NCBI RefSeq assembly: GCF_001945395.1
Contig: NZ_MSXV01000035.1
Location: forward strand, 1-54,975
DNA length: 54,975 nucleotides
Origin: Pseudomonas sp. PA15(2017)
Lineage (GTDB): Bacteria > Pseudomonadota > Gammaproteobacteria > Pseudomonadales > Pseudomonadaceae
Direction: 5' to 3'
Shown here: piece by piece, positions 39,052 through 46,571 of the stretch
Numbering within the stretch: the first letter of the stretch is position 1
Layout: each line of letters opens with the position of its first letter
The notes under the pieces: generated by a model
The model's input: the letters and a program-made list of their open reading frames with translations, nothing else
Told to the model about the DNA's origin: nothing
Database searches by the model: none
Made by a program: the position numbers and the translations under genes

Positions 39052-39822
39052 TCACTGCGCTTTTGTCTGCAACGCCTTCACCACCGCTTCGCCGAGCGCC
39101 TTGGCCGACGCCGGGTTCTGGCCGGTGATCAGCCGCCCATCCACCACCACACGATTTTCGAAAACCGCTGCTTCCTCGAAGCGGGCACCGGCCTTTTTCA
39201 ACGCGCCTTCCAGCTCGAACGGCACGATCTTGTCGTAGCCCCGCGACGCTTCCTCCTCGGCGGTGAAAGCGGTGAGGCGACGGCCTTCGATGAGCTTGCG
39301 GCCGTCACTCAGCGTCACATCGAGCAGCCCGGCCGGGCCATGACACACCGCGCTGACCACGCCGCCGTTTTCATAGAGGGTTCGCACGATGCCAGCGAGC
39401 TGGGGATTGTCGACGAAATCCCACATCGGCCCATGGCCGCCCACCAGCAGCACCGCGGCATAGCTGGAGGCATCGACATCAGCGAGCTTGAGGGTGTTGC
39501 CCAGTTTGTTGCGGTGTTGCGGGTTGGTCCAGAACGCGAGACTCGCTTCGTCCTTCAGGTCGAAACCGTCGAATGGCGCCAATCCACCCTTGGGGCTCGC
39601 CAGGTCGAAATCGATACCGGCTTCGTCGAATACTTCGACCGGGTGGGTGAGTTCGGGAAACCAGAAGCCGCCGACCAGGCTCTCGGTTTTCTTGTCCAGG
39701 CTCGATACCACGATCAGTACCTTTTCCCGTTTCACCGCTTGCTCGGCCAGTGCCGGCGAGGCGCCGACCACCAGCGCGAAAAGCGCGGTGGCCAGCCCGA
39801 TGATGCGCTTGGTTGCAGACAT
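39052..39822 (-). CDS. Periplasmic DJ-1/PfpI-family protein
   Basis: A 256-residue DJ-1/PfpI superfamily member with an N-terminal signal peptide (MSATKRIIGL...ASPALA), so it is exported, unlike most of the family. The nucleophile elbow is intact (Cys160 in AVCHGPAG) with GGHGPMWD before it, features of the Hsp31-like glyoxalase/chaperone branch. The likely role is detoxification of reactive carbonyls or protein repair, but this is inference. It is divergent from the LysR gene at 39998, its probable regulator, with a 175-base AT-rich spacer between. Confidence 0.85.
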   Translation of the reverse strand: MSATKRIIGLATALFALVVGASPALAEQAVKREKVLIVVSSLDKKTESLVGGFWFPELTHPVEVFDEAGIDFDLASPKGGLAPFDGFDLKDEASLAFWTNPQHRNKLGNTLKLADVDASSYAAVLLVGGHGPMWDFVDNPQLAGIVRTLYENGGVVSAVCHGPAGLLDVTLSDGRKLIEGRRLTAFTAEEEASRGYDKIVPFELEGALKKAGARFEEAAVFENRVVVDGRLITGQNPASAKALGEAVVKALQTKAQ

Positions 39823-39997
39823 GCTTGCTATCTCCCAGTGATGAACGTCCGGCCAACTCTAGGGGCACCAGCAACTGGGAGTAATGGGGTTGAGCTGAAT
39901 ACGCTATTTAGAAAATCATTGTAATCGGTGCTCATTTAGTTGAGCTGGTCGGGTAATCTGCGGCCTTGCATTGGCGCGTCAGGACAGCGGAGCGAGC

Positions 39998-40900
39998 ATG
40001 AGCCAACCACCAAGCTTCGACGGCTTGCCCGAGTTCCTGGCGGCGGCCAGGCGCCTGAGCGTGAGCAAGGCAGCGCTCGATCTGAACAGGACGCCCGGTT
40101 CGATCAGCCAGGCCCTGCAACGCCTTGAGCAGCGTCTGGGCCTGCCGCTGTTCCATCGCACCACCCGCCGGATGTCCCTGACCGAGGCGGGCCAGGCACT
40201 GCTGGAGACGGTCGGCCCGGCAGCCCAGGCCATTGCCAGCGGCCTCGAGGATGCGGCGCAGTCGGCGCAGGCACCTTCGGGTACCTTGCGGCTGATCGTC
40301 GAGCGCCTGGCGTTGCCCCATGTCATCGAACCCGTGCTGCCGGTCTTTCGGCAGGCCTGGCCGAACCTCAACGTGGAAATCACGGTGAGCAATCGCCATG
40401 AGCATTTCGTCACCGAGGGCTACGATGCGGGCATCCTGATCGGCTCCTATATCGCCCAGGACATGATCGCGGTGCGCCTGTGCCAGCCTTATCGATGGGC
40501 CGTGTTCGGCTCACCGGCGTACTTCAGGGCGCACGGCAAACCCCAGCAGACCCGCGACCTGATACAGCACCAATGCATCCGTTTTCGCAGACCGGAGAAG
40601 GGCGATATCTACCGCTGGGAGTTTCTGGAAAACGGCTCCACCGTACGGGTCGATCCGGTGGGCGCCATCACGGTCAACGACGGCGAGCTGATGCGCAGCC
40701 TGGCCGTCAAAGGTGCAGGGCTGATCTATTCGTCCACCTTCCATACCTCGCGCGAGCTGGCAGCCGGCACCCTGGAGCCGGCGTTGCTGGACTGCTCGCC
40801 CGGCAGCGATGGGCTGTTTCTGTACTTCTCGAAAACCGCCAGGCATCAACCCAAGTTGCGGGCATTCATCCAGGTGTGCAACCGCGTTCTTGAGCTGTGA
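39998..40900 (+). CDS. LysR-family regulator
   Basis: A 300-residue LysR-type regulator: HTH (LPEFLAAARRLSVSKAALDLNRTPGSISQALQRLEQRLG) and an effector domain of the CrgA/DmlR-like kind (YDAGILIGSYIAQDMIAVRL, YFRAHGKPQQ, HQCIRFR). The ATG at 39998 is preferred over a TTG at 39971 as it begins near the usual N-terminus. It is divergent from the exported DJ-1/PfpI gene and probably controls it. Confidence 0.87.
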   Translation: MSQPPSFDGLPEFLAAARRLSVSKAALDLNRTPGSISQALQRLEQRLGLPLFHRTTRRMSLTEAGQALLETVGPAAQAIASGLEDAAQSAQAPSGTLRLIVERLALPHVIEPVLPVFRQAWPNLNVEITVSNRHEHFVTEGYDAGILIGSYIAQDMIAVRLCQPYRWAVFGSPAYFRAHGKPQQTRDLIQHQCIRFRRPEKGDIYRWEFLENGSTVRVDPVGAITVNDGELMRSLAVKGAGLIYSSTFHTSRELAAGTLEPALLDCSPGSDGLFLYFSKTARHQPKLRAFIQVCNRVLEL

Positions 40901-40985
40901 GGCTTATTGCATTGCATTGCGCTGTGCTGCCGTAATTGCCTCAGTCATCACCGCAAGAGTGACCGGCGGTGGGTGCAGACTCGCT

Positions 40986-41444
40986 TCAGAGACGCTTCTT
41001 GTAGCCGACATGCGAGGCCTCGAAGCCCAGCCCTTCATAGAAACGCTGGGCTTGCGTGCGGGTGTGGTCGCAGCTCAGCTGGATCAACTGGCAGCCGCGT
41101 GCGCGGGCTTGCTCGAAGGCCCACAGGAACATCTCGTGGCCGATACCGGCGCTGCGACAGTTCGGGTCGATGCGCACTGCCTCGATCTGCGCGCGCCAGG
41201 CGCCCAGGCGCGAGATGTTCGGCAGAAAGGTCAGCTGCAGGGTGCCGATCGTCCGGCCCGCATCGGTGACCACGACCAGCAGTTGGTTCGGGTCGGCGTC
41301 GATGGCCTCGAAGGCGCTGACGTACGCAGCTTGCAACGGCGTGGAGGCGTCTTCGCGAGCCTGGCCGAGCGGGTCGCTGGCCAGCAGGGCGACGATGGTT
41401 TCCAAGTCGGTGCGCTGTGCTTTGCGAAAGGTCAGGGTCGACAT
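40986..41444 (-). CDS. GNAT-family N-acetyltransferase
   Basis: A 152-residue GNAT enzyme with an acetyl-CoA loop (CRSAGIGHEMFLWAFEQARARG), the strand IEAVRIDP and a C-terminal RFYEGLGFEASHVGYKK, typical of one small-molecule/ amino-acid acetylase subgroup. The substrate is unknown. It is divergent from a MarR gene; the shared 79-base spacer holds a perfect operator palindrome, so both are likely controlled by that MarR protein. Confidence 0.88.
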   Translation of the reverse strand: MSTLTFRKAQRTDLETIVALLASDPLGQAREDASTPLQAAYVSAFEAIDADPNQLLVVVTDAGRTIGTLQLTFLPNISRLGAWRAQIEAVRIDPNCRSAGIGHEMFLWAFEQARARGCQLIQLSCDHTRTQAQRFYEGLGFEASHVGYKKRL

Positions 41445-41489
41445 GGGATGGTCTCCGGGAGGGGCAATGGACGCTTATTGCTGGAAAAC

Positions 41490-41507
41490 TACATTAGCAC
41501 TAATGTA
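41490..41507. promoter_or_regulatory. Candidate MarR operator between GNAT and MarR genes
   Basis: TACATTAG-CA-CTAATGTA is a perfect 8-bp inverted repeat with a two-base spacer, centred between the divergent starts (41444 and 41524). Symmetry and size fit a MarR dimer. Confidence 0.75.
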
Positions 41508-41523
41508 TTTTGCAGAGGTGCTG

Positions 41524-42027
41524 ATGGAGCCGTCGATGACCGTGAAGATCGAACCCGGCCTGGGTGAGTTGCTGCGCTACGTATCCGAGTTGGTGGAGCG
41601 CGGTGCCGAGCAGCATTATCAGGATATGGGCCTCACCTACCGCGCGCGCTACACGCCGGTGCTGCGCGCCATCGAGGCGGGCGCGCAGACCATCACCGAG
41701 ATCACCGCGCGCACTCACCTGACTCAAGGGGCGATTAGCCAGACGGTGAGCCAGATGGAGGCGGACGGCCTGATCACCCGCCAACGCGGCGCCGATGCGC
41801 GCAAGAGCGAGATCCACCTGGCGCCGGCCGGGCAACGGCTGCTGCCCGCGCTGATCGGCCATTGGGCGGCGACCTTCCGCGCCATCGAGCATCTCGAGCA
41901 GGAGATCGGCCATCCACTGCGCCGGGTGTTGCAGTCGGCTGCCCAGGCGCTCCAGCACCAGGACTTCTCGCAGCGCCTGAGCGCCGCCAAACGATCCAGC
42001 GCAGCAGGAGAGACCGGTAATGCATGA
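41524..42027 (+). CDS. MarR-family regulator
   Basis: A 167-residue winged-helix regulator: helix region TPVLRAIEAGAQTITEITARTHLTQGAISQTVSQME and a wing with TRQRGADARKSEIHLAPAG. The ATG at 41524 follows GAGGTG; MTVKIEPG at 41536 is an alternative start. Its stop lies 8 bases inside the PrpF-like gene, so the two are translationally coupled, and the palindrome upstream suggests autoregulation and control of the divergent acetyltransferase. Confidence 0.87.
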   Translation: MEPSMTVKIEPGLGELLRYVSELVERGAEQHYQDMGLTYRARYTPVLRAIEAGAQTITEITARTHLTQGAISQTVSQMEADGLITRQRGADARKSEIHLAPAGQRLLPALIGHWAATFRAIEHLEQEIGHPLRRVLQSAAQALQHQDFSQRLSAAKRSSAAGETGNA

Positions 42028-43231
42028 GCCCCTTTCGGCAGGTATTCGCGTGGACGGCGGCGTGGTGGCCTTTCCCGTGCACTTCATGCGCGGCGGCACC
42101 TCGACCGGCCTGGTCATCGACGAGCGCTTCGCCCCCCAGGACATCGCCCTGTGCGAGGAACTGCTGCGTCACCTGATGGGCGTGCCACTGCACGGCGAGG
42201 CGCCCGGCAACCGCCAGCTCACCGGCCTGGGCCGCGGCCCGGCGACCAGCAACAAGGTGTTCTTCGTCGAGCTGGAAAGCGTCGCGGGCCAGTTGCGCCT
42301 TGTCAGCACTCTGGCGCAGCTGGCCGCCAGTCACTCGGCCATCGACTGGAGCGTGAACTGCGGCAACATGTCGTCGGCACTGCCGCTGTGGGCGCTGGAT
42401 GTGGGCCTGGCCGATGGTGCGAGTGGTGATTTCGAGATCGATATTCGCAACACCAATACCGGCGTGATCACCACCGGGCGGGTGCTGCGCGACGCCGACA
42501 ATGCCCTGCGCAAGGTGGCGATTCCCGGCGTGCCGGGGCAGTTTCCCGGTGTCGATCTGTTCCTGCATCACCCGGTCGGCGCCAAGACTGGCGCCTTGCT
42601 GCCGACCGGCAATGTGCTCGACGAGATCCTCGGCCACCCGGTGTCCTGCGTGGATGTGGCGGTGCCGATGGTGATCATTGACGCAGCATTCTTTGGCAAG
42701 ACGGCGCACGAGCCGCTCGCCGAGCTGGAGGCCGATAGCGCCTTCATGCACGCGCTGCGCGAGGTGTGGATCGAGGCGGGGTTGCGCATGGGCCTGAAGA
42801 AACGCACTGGCGAGCCGATGAGTCGCGAAGACATCAGCCGCAGCGAAACCATCCCCAAGGTGTGCATCATTGGCCCGGCGGTGATCGGCGGCACGCTCTC
42901 GGTACGCTACTTCACCCCGCAAACCCTGCACGCCTCGATGGCCGTGTCCGGCGGCTGCTGCCTGGCTGCCGCCACGTTGATACCCGGCACCGTCGCCGCC
43001 CGCCTGGCTGCCGCCACACCGCAGGTCGGCGAACAGTTCGCCGAATACGCCGTGGCCATGGAAAACCCCGCCGGCATCCTCGACGCCACGGTGGTGGCTC
43101 GCGACGCCGGCGTCGGGCTGGAGGTCAGAACCGTGGCCTACCGCCGCAGCGCTCAAGTGCTGCAACGCGGGCATGTGCCGCTGTACAACGCTTCGCCGCA
43201 ATTGACGGCGGCGTTGGTGGCGTTGATGTAG
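42020..43231 (+). CDS. PrpF-family isomerase (4-oxalomesaconate tautomerase/AcnD-accessory type)
   Basis: A 403-residue protein of the PrpF family, which moves double bonds in unsaturated tricarboxylates (for example 2-methylaconitate isomerase PrpF or 4-oxalomesaconate tautomerase GalD). Family features include the N-terminal FMRGGTSTGLVID, NCGNMSSALPLWA with its active-site Cys, and VPMVIIDA. No aconitase or gallate genes are near, so the substrate cannot be assigned. It is coupled to the MarR gene and ends 2 bases before the convergent outer-membrane factor gene. Confidence 0.85.
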   Translation: MHEPLSAGIRVDGGVVAFPVHFMRGGTSTGLVIDERFAPQDIALCEELLRHLMGVPLHGEAPGNRQLTGLGRGPATSNKVFFVELESVAGQLRLVSTLAQLAASHSAIDWSVNCGNMSSALPLWALDVGLADGASGDFEIDIRNTNTGVITTGRVLRDADNALRKVAIPGVPGQFPGVDLFLHHPVGAKTGALLPTGNVLDEILGHPVSCVDVAVPMVIIDAAFFGKTAHEPLAELEADSAFMHALREVWIEAGLRMGLKKRTGEPMSREDISRSETIPKVCIIGPAVIGGTLSVRYFTPQTLHASMAVSGGCCLAAATLIPGTVAARLAAATPQVGEQFAEYAVAMENPAGILDATVVARDAGVGLEVRTVAYRRSAQVLQRGHVPLYNASPQLTAALVALM

Positions 43232-43233
43232 CG

Positions 43234-44685
43234 TCAGCGCATCACCAACCGTTCCGGCATTTCCCAGCCGCCGCCCAGCGCCCTGAAGGCAGCGATGGCG
43301 GCGCGGGTCGACTCGGTCTGGGCTTGCGATCTGGCGTCGGAGGTGCGCAGCAGGGTCTGGTCGGCGTTGAGTACGTCGATCAGGCTGGCGGCGCCGTTCT
43401 GATAGGCAATGAATGAAGACTGCCGGGCGCTTGCCAGGGAGGTTTCGCCGGCTGTCAGGGTAGCCGCCTGGATTTCGCGATTGACCAGCGCAGAGAAGGC
43501 ATTTTCCACATCCTCGCTGGCCGTCAGTACGGACTGGCGATAGGCGGCGAGCGCTTCGGCTTCCTGGCCCTTGGCGCCGTCGATCTGGGCGTTGATACGC
43601 CCGAAGTCGAACAGCCGCCAGCGTAGCCCCAGCACGCCTGCCGATTGCGCGGCGCCAGCGCGGAACAGGTTGCCGCCTTGCGTGGTGGCGCTGCCGAGCA
43701 GGGCGCTGAGTGAGAATTTCGGGTAGTACTCGCTGATCGCCTCGCCGATGCGTGCATTGGCGGCGACCAATCGGCGCTCTGCGGCGATCAGATCCGGCCG
43801 GCGGCGCAGCAGGTCAGCGGGCGCGCCCGTCGCCGTGAGCTGCGGCGCACGTGGAATGGCGCCTGCGTTGGCGAGTTCGGCGCGGTGGGTGCCCGGCGCG
43901 CTGCCAAGCATCACGTCCATCGCGTTCATGGCTGCATCGAGGCCCGTCCGCAAGACCGGCAAGCTGGCCCTGACTTGCGAGAGCTCGCCCTCGGTCTGTT
44001 GCATCTGATAATCGGCGGCCAGGCCGCGCGCGTGCAGCAGGCGCACCTTCTCCAGCAACGCCTGCTGGGTGTCGACCTGCCGCTCGGCAATCGCCAGGCG
44101 CGCCTGCAGGCCGCGGATGCTTGTGTAAACGTCCGCGGTCTGCGCGGCGACCGCCAGTCGTGTAGCGACGACGCCGGCTTCGGACGCCTGGTAGTCCGCC
44201 AGGGCGGCTTCCCTGCCTCGGCGCAGGCCGCCAAATACATCCAGTTCCCAGCTCGCTTCGAGGTTAGCCGCGTAGCTATTACCATAGCGTTCGTAGCCGG
44301 GCGTGGCGTCCAGCACCCGGCCCAGGGGTGTTTCCACCGATTGATAGGCACGTGCGGCCTGGCCGTTGACCGTGGCCGAGGGAAGCAGCGCCGCATTGGC
44401 AGCGCCCAGGCCGGCGCGGGCTTGCAGGACGCGGGCCCGGGCCTGGGCGATTGCGAGGTTCTGCGCCAGGGCTTCGTCGACCAACGCACTCAACTGGGCG
44501 TCGCCGAAGCCTTCCCACCAGCGGGCGAAACTGGCGGGGGGCGGCGCGGCTCGCCGCTCCACGGCGGCCTGCTCGAGATAATGGTCGGCCAGTGGCGCGT
44601 CCGGGCGATGATAATCCGGGCCGACCGCGCATCCCGCCGCCAGGCTGGTGCTGATCACGAGGGCAAGGGGGCGCATGGCAGGCAT
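43234..44685 (-). CDS. Outer-membrane factor of RND efflux system (OprM/NodT family lipoprotein)
   Basis: A 483-residue TolC-like outer-membrane channel lipoprotein. The lipobox SLAAGC (Cys19) is followed by AVGPDYHRP, a hallmark of OprM/NodT proteins; a DLLRRRPDLIAAERRLVAANARIGEA motif and helical repeats follow. It should form the exit duct for the pump encoded at 45462-49648. It is divergent from tetR, with a 24-bp operator at 44713-44736 in the 90-base spacer, so it is probably co-regulated with the pump. Confidence 0.93.
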   Translation of the reverse strand: MPAMRPLALVISTSLAAGCAVGPDYHRPDAPLADHYLEQAAVERRAAPPPASFARWWEGFGDAQLSALVDEALAQNLAIAQARARVLQARAGLGAANAALLPSATVNGQAARAYQSVETPLGRVLDATPGYERYGNSYAANLEASWELDVFGGLRRGREAALADYQASEAGVVATRLAVAAQTADVYTSIRGLQARLAIAERQVDTQQALLEKVRLLHARGLAADYQMQQTEGELSQVRASLPVLRTGLDAAMNAMDVMLGSAPGTHRAELANAGAIPRAPQLTATGAPADLLRRRPDLIAAERRLVAANARIGEAISEYYPKFSLSALLGSATTQGGNLFRAGAAQSAGVLGLRWRLFDFGRINAQIDGAKGQEAEALAAYRQSVLTASEDVENAFSALVNREIQAATLTAGETSLASARQSSFIAYQNGAASLIDVLNADQTLLRTSDARSQAQTESTRAAIAAFRALGGGWEMPERLVMR

Positions 44686-44712
44686 GGGAATTCTCGTAAG
44701 CGAAAATAGATA

Positions 44713-44736
44713 GTGACCATATTATAGATTGGTCAC
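44713..44736. promoter_or_regulatory. TetR operator, copy 1 (oprM-like / tetR spacer)
   Basis: GTGACCA and TGGTCAC are a perfect 7-bp inverted repeat separated by 10 bases in an AT-rich spacer. The second copy at 45401-45424 has identical total length and ends in the same ATTGGTCAC. Confidence 0.82.
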
Positions 44737-44775
44737 ATGCTGTCAATCAGCTCGCCGTGGAGTTAAGCTCTAGGC

Positions 44776-45390
44776 ATGAACAACGACATGAACAACTCGA
44801 CCACCCGCGGGCCGCAGGATCACGAGATTCGCGACCAGATCATCAACGCCGCGACCCAACATTTCGGCCATTACGGCTATGAGAAAACCACGGTTTCGGA
44901 CCTCGCCAAGGCGATCGGTTTCTCCAAGGCCTACATCTATAAATTCTTCGATTCCAAGCAGGCCATAGGTGGGGTGATCTGCACCAATCGCCTGGCTATG
45001 ATCATGGGCATCGTCGAAGCAGCACTGGCCGATGCGCCGAGTGCCTCGGAGAAGCTGAGGCGCCTGTTCCGTTCGATTTCAGAGGCTGGCAGCGATCTGT
45101 TCTTCCACGACCGCAAGCTCTACGACATCGCGGCGGTGGCCTCGCGCGACCAGTGGCCGTCGGTCAAGGCGCACGAGCTGCGCGTTCGCGAGCTAATCCA
45201 GCAGATTCTCCTCGAGGGCCGTGAAGCGGGCGAATTCGAACGCAAGACGCCGCTGAACGAAACCACCAACGCGATCTTTCTGATCCTGCGGCCCTATGTC
45301 AATTCCGCCCAGTTGCAGTACAACCTGGACGACGCCGCCGAGGCCGCCGCGCACCTGCCGGCGCTGATATTGCGCAGCTTGGCTCCATAG
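44776..45390 (+). CDS. TetR-family regulator of RND efflux
   Basis: A 204-residue TetR repressor: HTH IRDQIINAATQHFGHYGYEKTTVSDLAKAIGFSKAYIYKFF, then an all-helical ligand domain. It lies between the outer-membrane factor gene (divergent) and the pump operon (same strand). Each adjoining spacer carries the same 24-bp palindrome, so it very likely represses itself, the channel and the pump. An in-frame ATG at 44788 is an alternative start. Confidence 0.9.
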   Translation: MNNDMNNSTTRGPQDHEIRDQIINAATQHFGHYGYEKTTVSDLAKAIGFSKAYIYKFFDSKQAIGGVICTNRLAMIMGIVEAALADAPSASEKLRRLFRSISEAGSDLFFHDRKLYDIAAVASRDQWPSVKAHELRVRELIQQILLEGREAGEFERKTPLNETTNAIFLILRPYVNSAQLQYNLDDAAEAAAHLPALILRSLAP

Positions 45391-45400
45391 TCAGGTGTTA

Positions 45401-45424
45401 GTGACTATTGACAATATTGGTCAC
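45401..45424. promoter_or_regulatory. TetR operator, copy 2 (tetR / membrane-fusion gene spacer)
   Basis: GTGAC...GTCAC arms with the same 24-base geometry as copy 1; the outer half ATTGGTCAC is identical and GTGAC-AT is shared. It lies 38 bases before the membrane-fusion protein start, overlapping the likely promoter of the pump operon. Confidence 0.82.
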
Positions 45425-45461
45425 TAGTTAAAGAATGAGGTTCCCGAATTGCTCTTGAGTG

Positions 45462-46571
45462 ATGGAACCCATGCGCCTCGTGCCCGCCGTGCTTGCCGTT
45501 TGCCTGCTGCCTCTCGTCCTGGTGGCGTGCGGCGATTCGTCTGTCAAGAAAGACCCCCGCGCCAAGCCGCCGCTGGTTCGGTTGGCAGCGGTCGAGCAGG
45601 CAGCCGGGGCCGTTCGTTTCTTTACCGGTGTGGTGGTCGCACGGACCCAGAGCGACCTTGGCTTTCGCGTCTCGGGCAAGGTGCTGGAGCGTCTGGTCGA
45701 CACCGGTGAAACGGTCAGGCGCGGCCAGCCGCTGATGCGCCTCGACCCCGTCGACCTGCAACTGCAGGCGCGGGCGCAGCAGGAGGCCGTCGCCTCTGCT
45801 CGAGCGCAGGCCAGGCAGACGGCTGACGACGAAGCCCGTTACCGCGGGCTGGTCGCCGCCGGAGCGGTGTCGGCCTCGACCTACGACCAGATCAAGGCGG
45901 CTGCCGATTCCGCCAGGGCGCAGCTCAGCGCTGCCCAGGCCCAGGCCGATGTGGCGCGCAATGCCACGGGGTACGCCGCCTTGCTGGCCGATGCCGACGG
46001 CGTGGTGATGGAAACCCTGGCCGAGCCCGGCCAGGTGGTCAGCGCCGGGCAGCCCGTGGTGCGGCTGGCGCGAGCAGGGCAGCGCGAAGCCATCGTGCAC
46101 CTGCCGGAAACCCTGCGCCCGGCGCCGGGTTCGACCGCCCAGGCTGCCCTGTATGGCAGCAGCAGCGCCTCGGTTGCGGCCAGGCTGCGGCTGCTCTCCG
46201 AGGCCGCCGATGCCACCACGCGCACCTTCGAGGCCCGCTACGTACTCGACGGCGCGCTGGCCAACGCTCCGCTCGGTGCCACCATCACCCTCGATATCGC
46301 CGCGGCGAGCGATGCAGCCCAGGCGCTGCAGGTGCCTGCTGCCGCGCTGTACGACCCGGGCAATGGCCCCGGCGTCTGGGTGGTCGCTGGCCAGCCGGCG
46401 AAAGTCGCCTGGCGGTCGGTACGGGTTGTGGGGATCAGCGATCAGGCGGCGCGAATCGAAGGCCGTCTTGGCGCGGGCGAGCAGGTGGTGGCGCTGGGCG
46501 CGCACCTGCTGCATGCCGATCAGGAGGTGCGAGTTGCCCAGGCGCCTGCCGTCGCCGGGAGCCAGCCATGA
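45462..46571 (+). CDS. RND efflux membrane-fusion lipoprotein (HlyD/AcrA family)
   Basis: A 369-residue periplasmic adaptor that joins the RND pump to the outer-membrane channel. The lipobox LVAC (Cys near residue 23) makes it an inner-membrane-anchored lipoprotein. Lipoyl halves are recognisable (FRVSGKVLERLVDTGETVRRGQPLMRLD and ADGVVMETLAEPGQVVSAGQPVVRL), flanking a coiled-coil hairpin rich in Ala/Gln. The ATG at 45462 was chosen; 45471 is also possible and neither has a strong ribosome site. It overlaps the RND gene by 4 bases. Confidence 0.92.
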   Translation: MEPMRLVPAVLAVCLLPLVLVACGDSSVKKDPRAKPPLVRLAAVEQAAGAVRFFTGVVVARTQSDLGFRVSGKVLERLVDTGETVRRGQPLMRLDPVDLQLQARAQQEAVASARAQARQTADDEARYRGLVAAGAVSASTYDQIKAAADSARAQLSAAQAQADVARNATGYAALLADADGVVMETLAEPGQVVSAGQPVVRLARAGQREAIVHLPETLRPAPGSTAQAALYGSSSASVAARLRLLSEAADATTRTFEARYVLDGALANAPLGATITLDIAAASDAAQALQVPAAALYDPGNGPGVWVVAGQPAKVAWRSVRVVGISDQAARIEGRLGAGEQVVALGAHLLHADQEVRVAQAPAVAGSQP

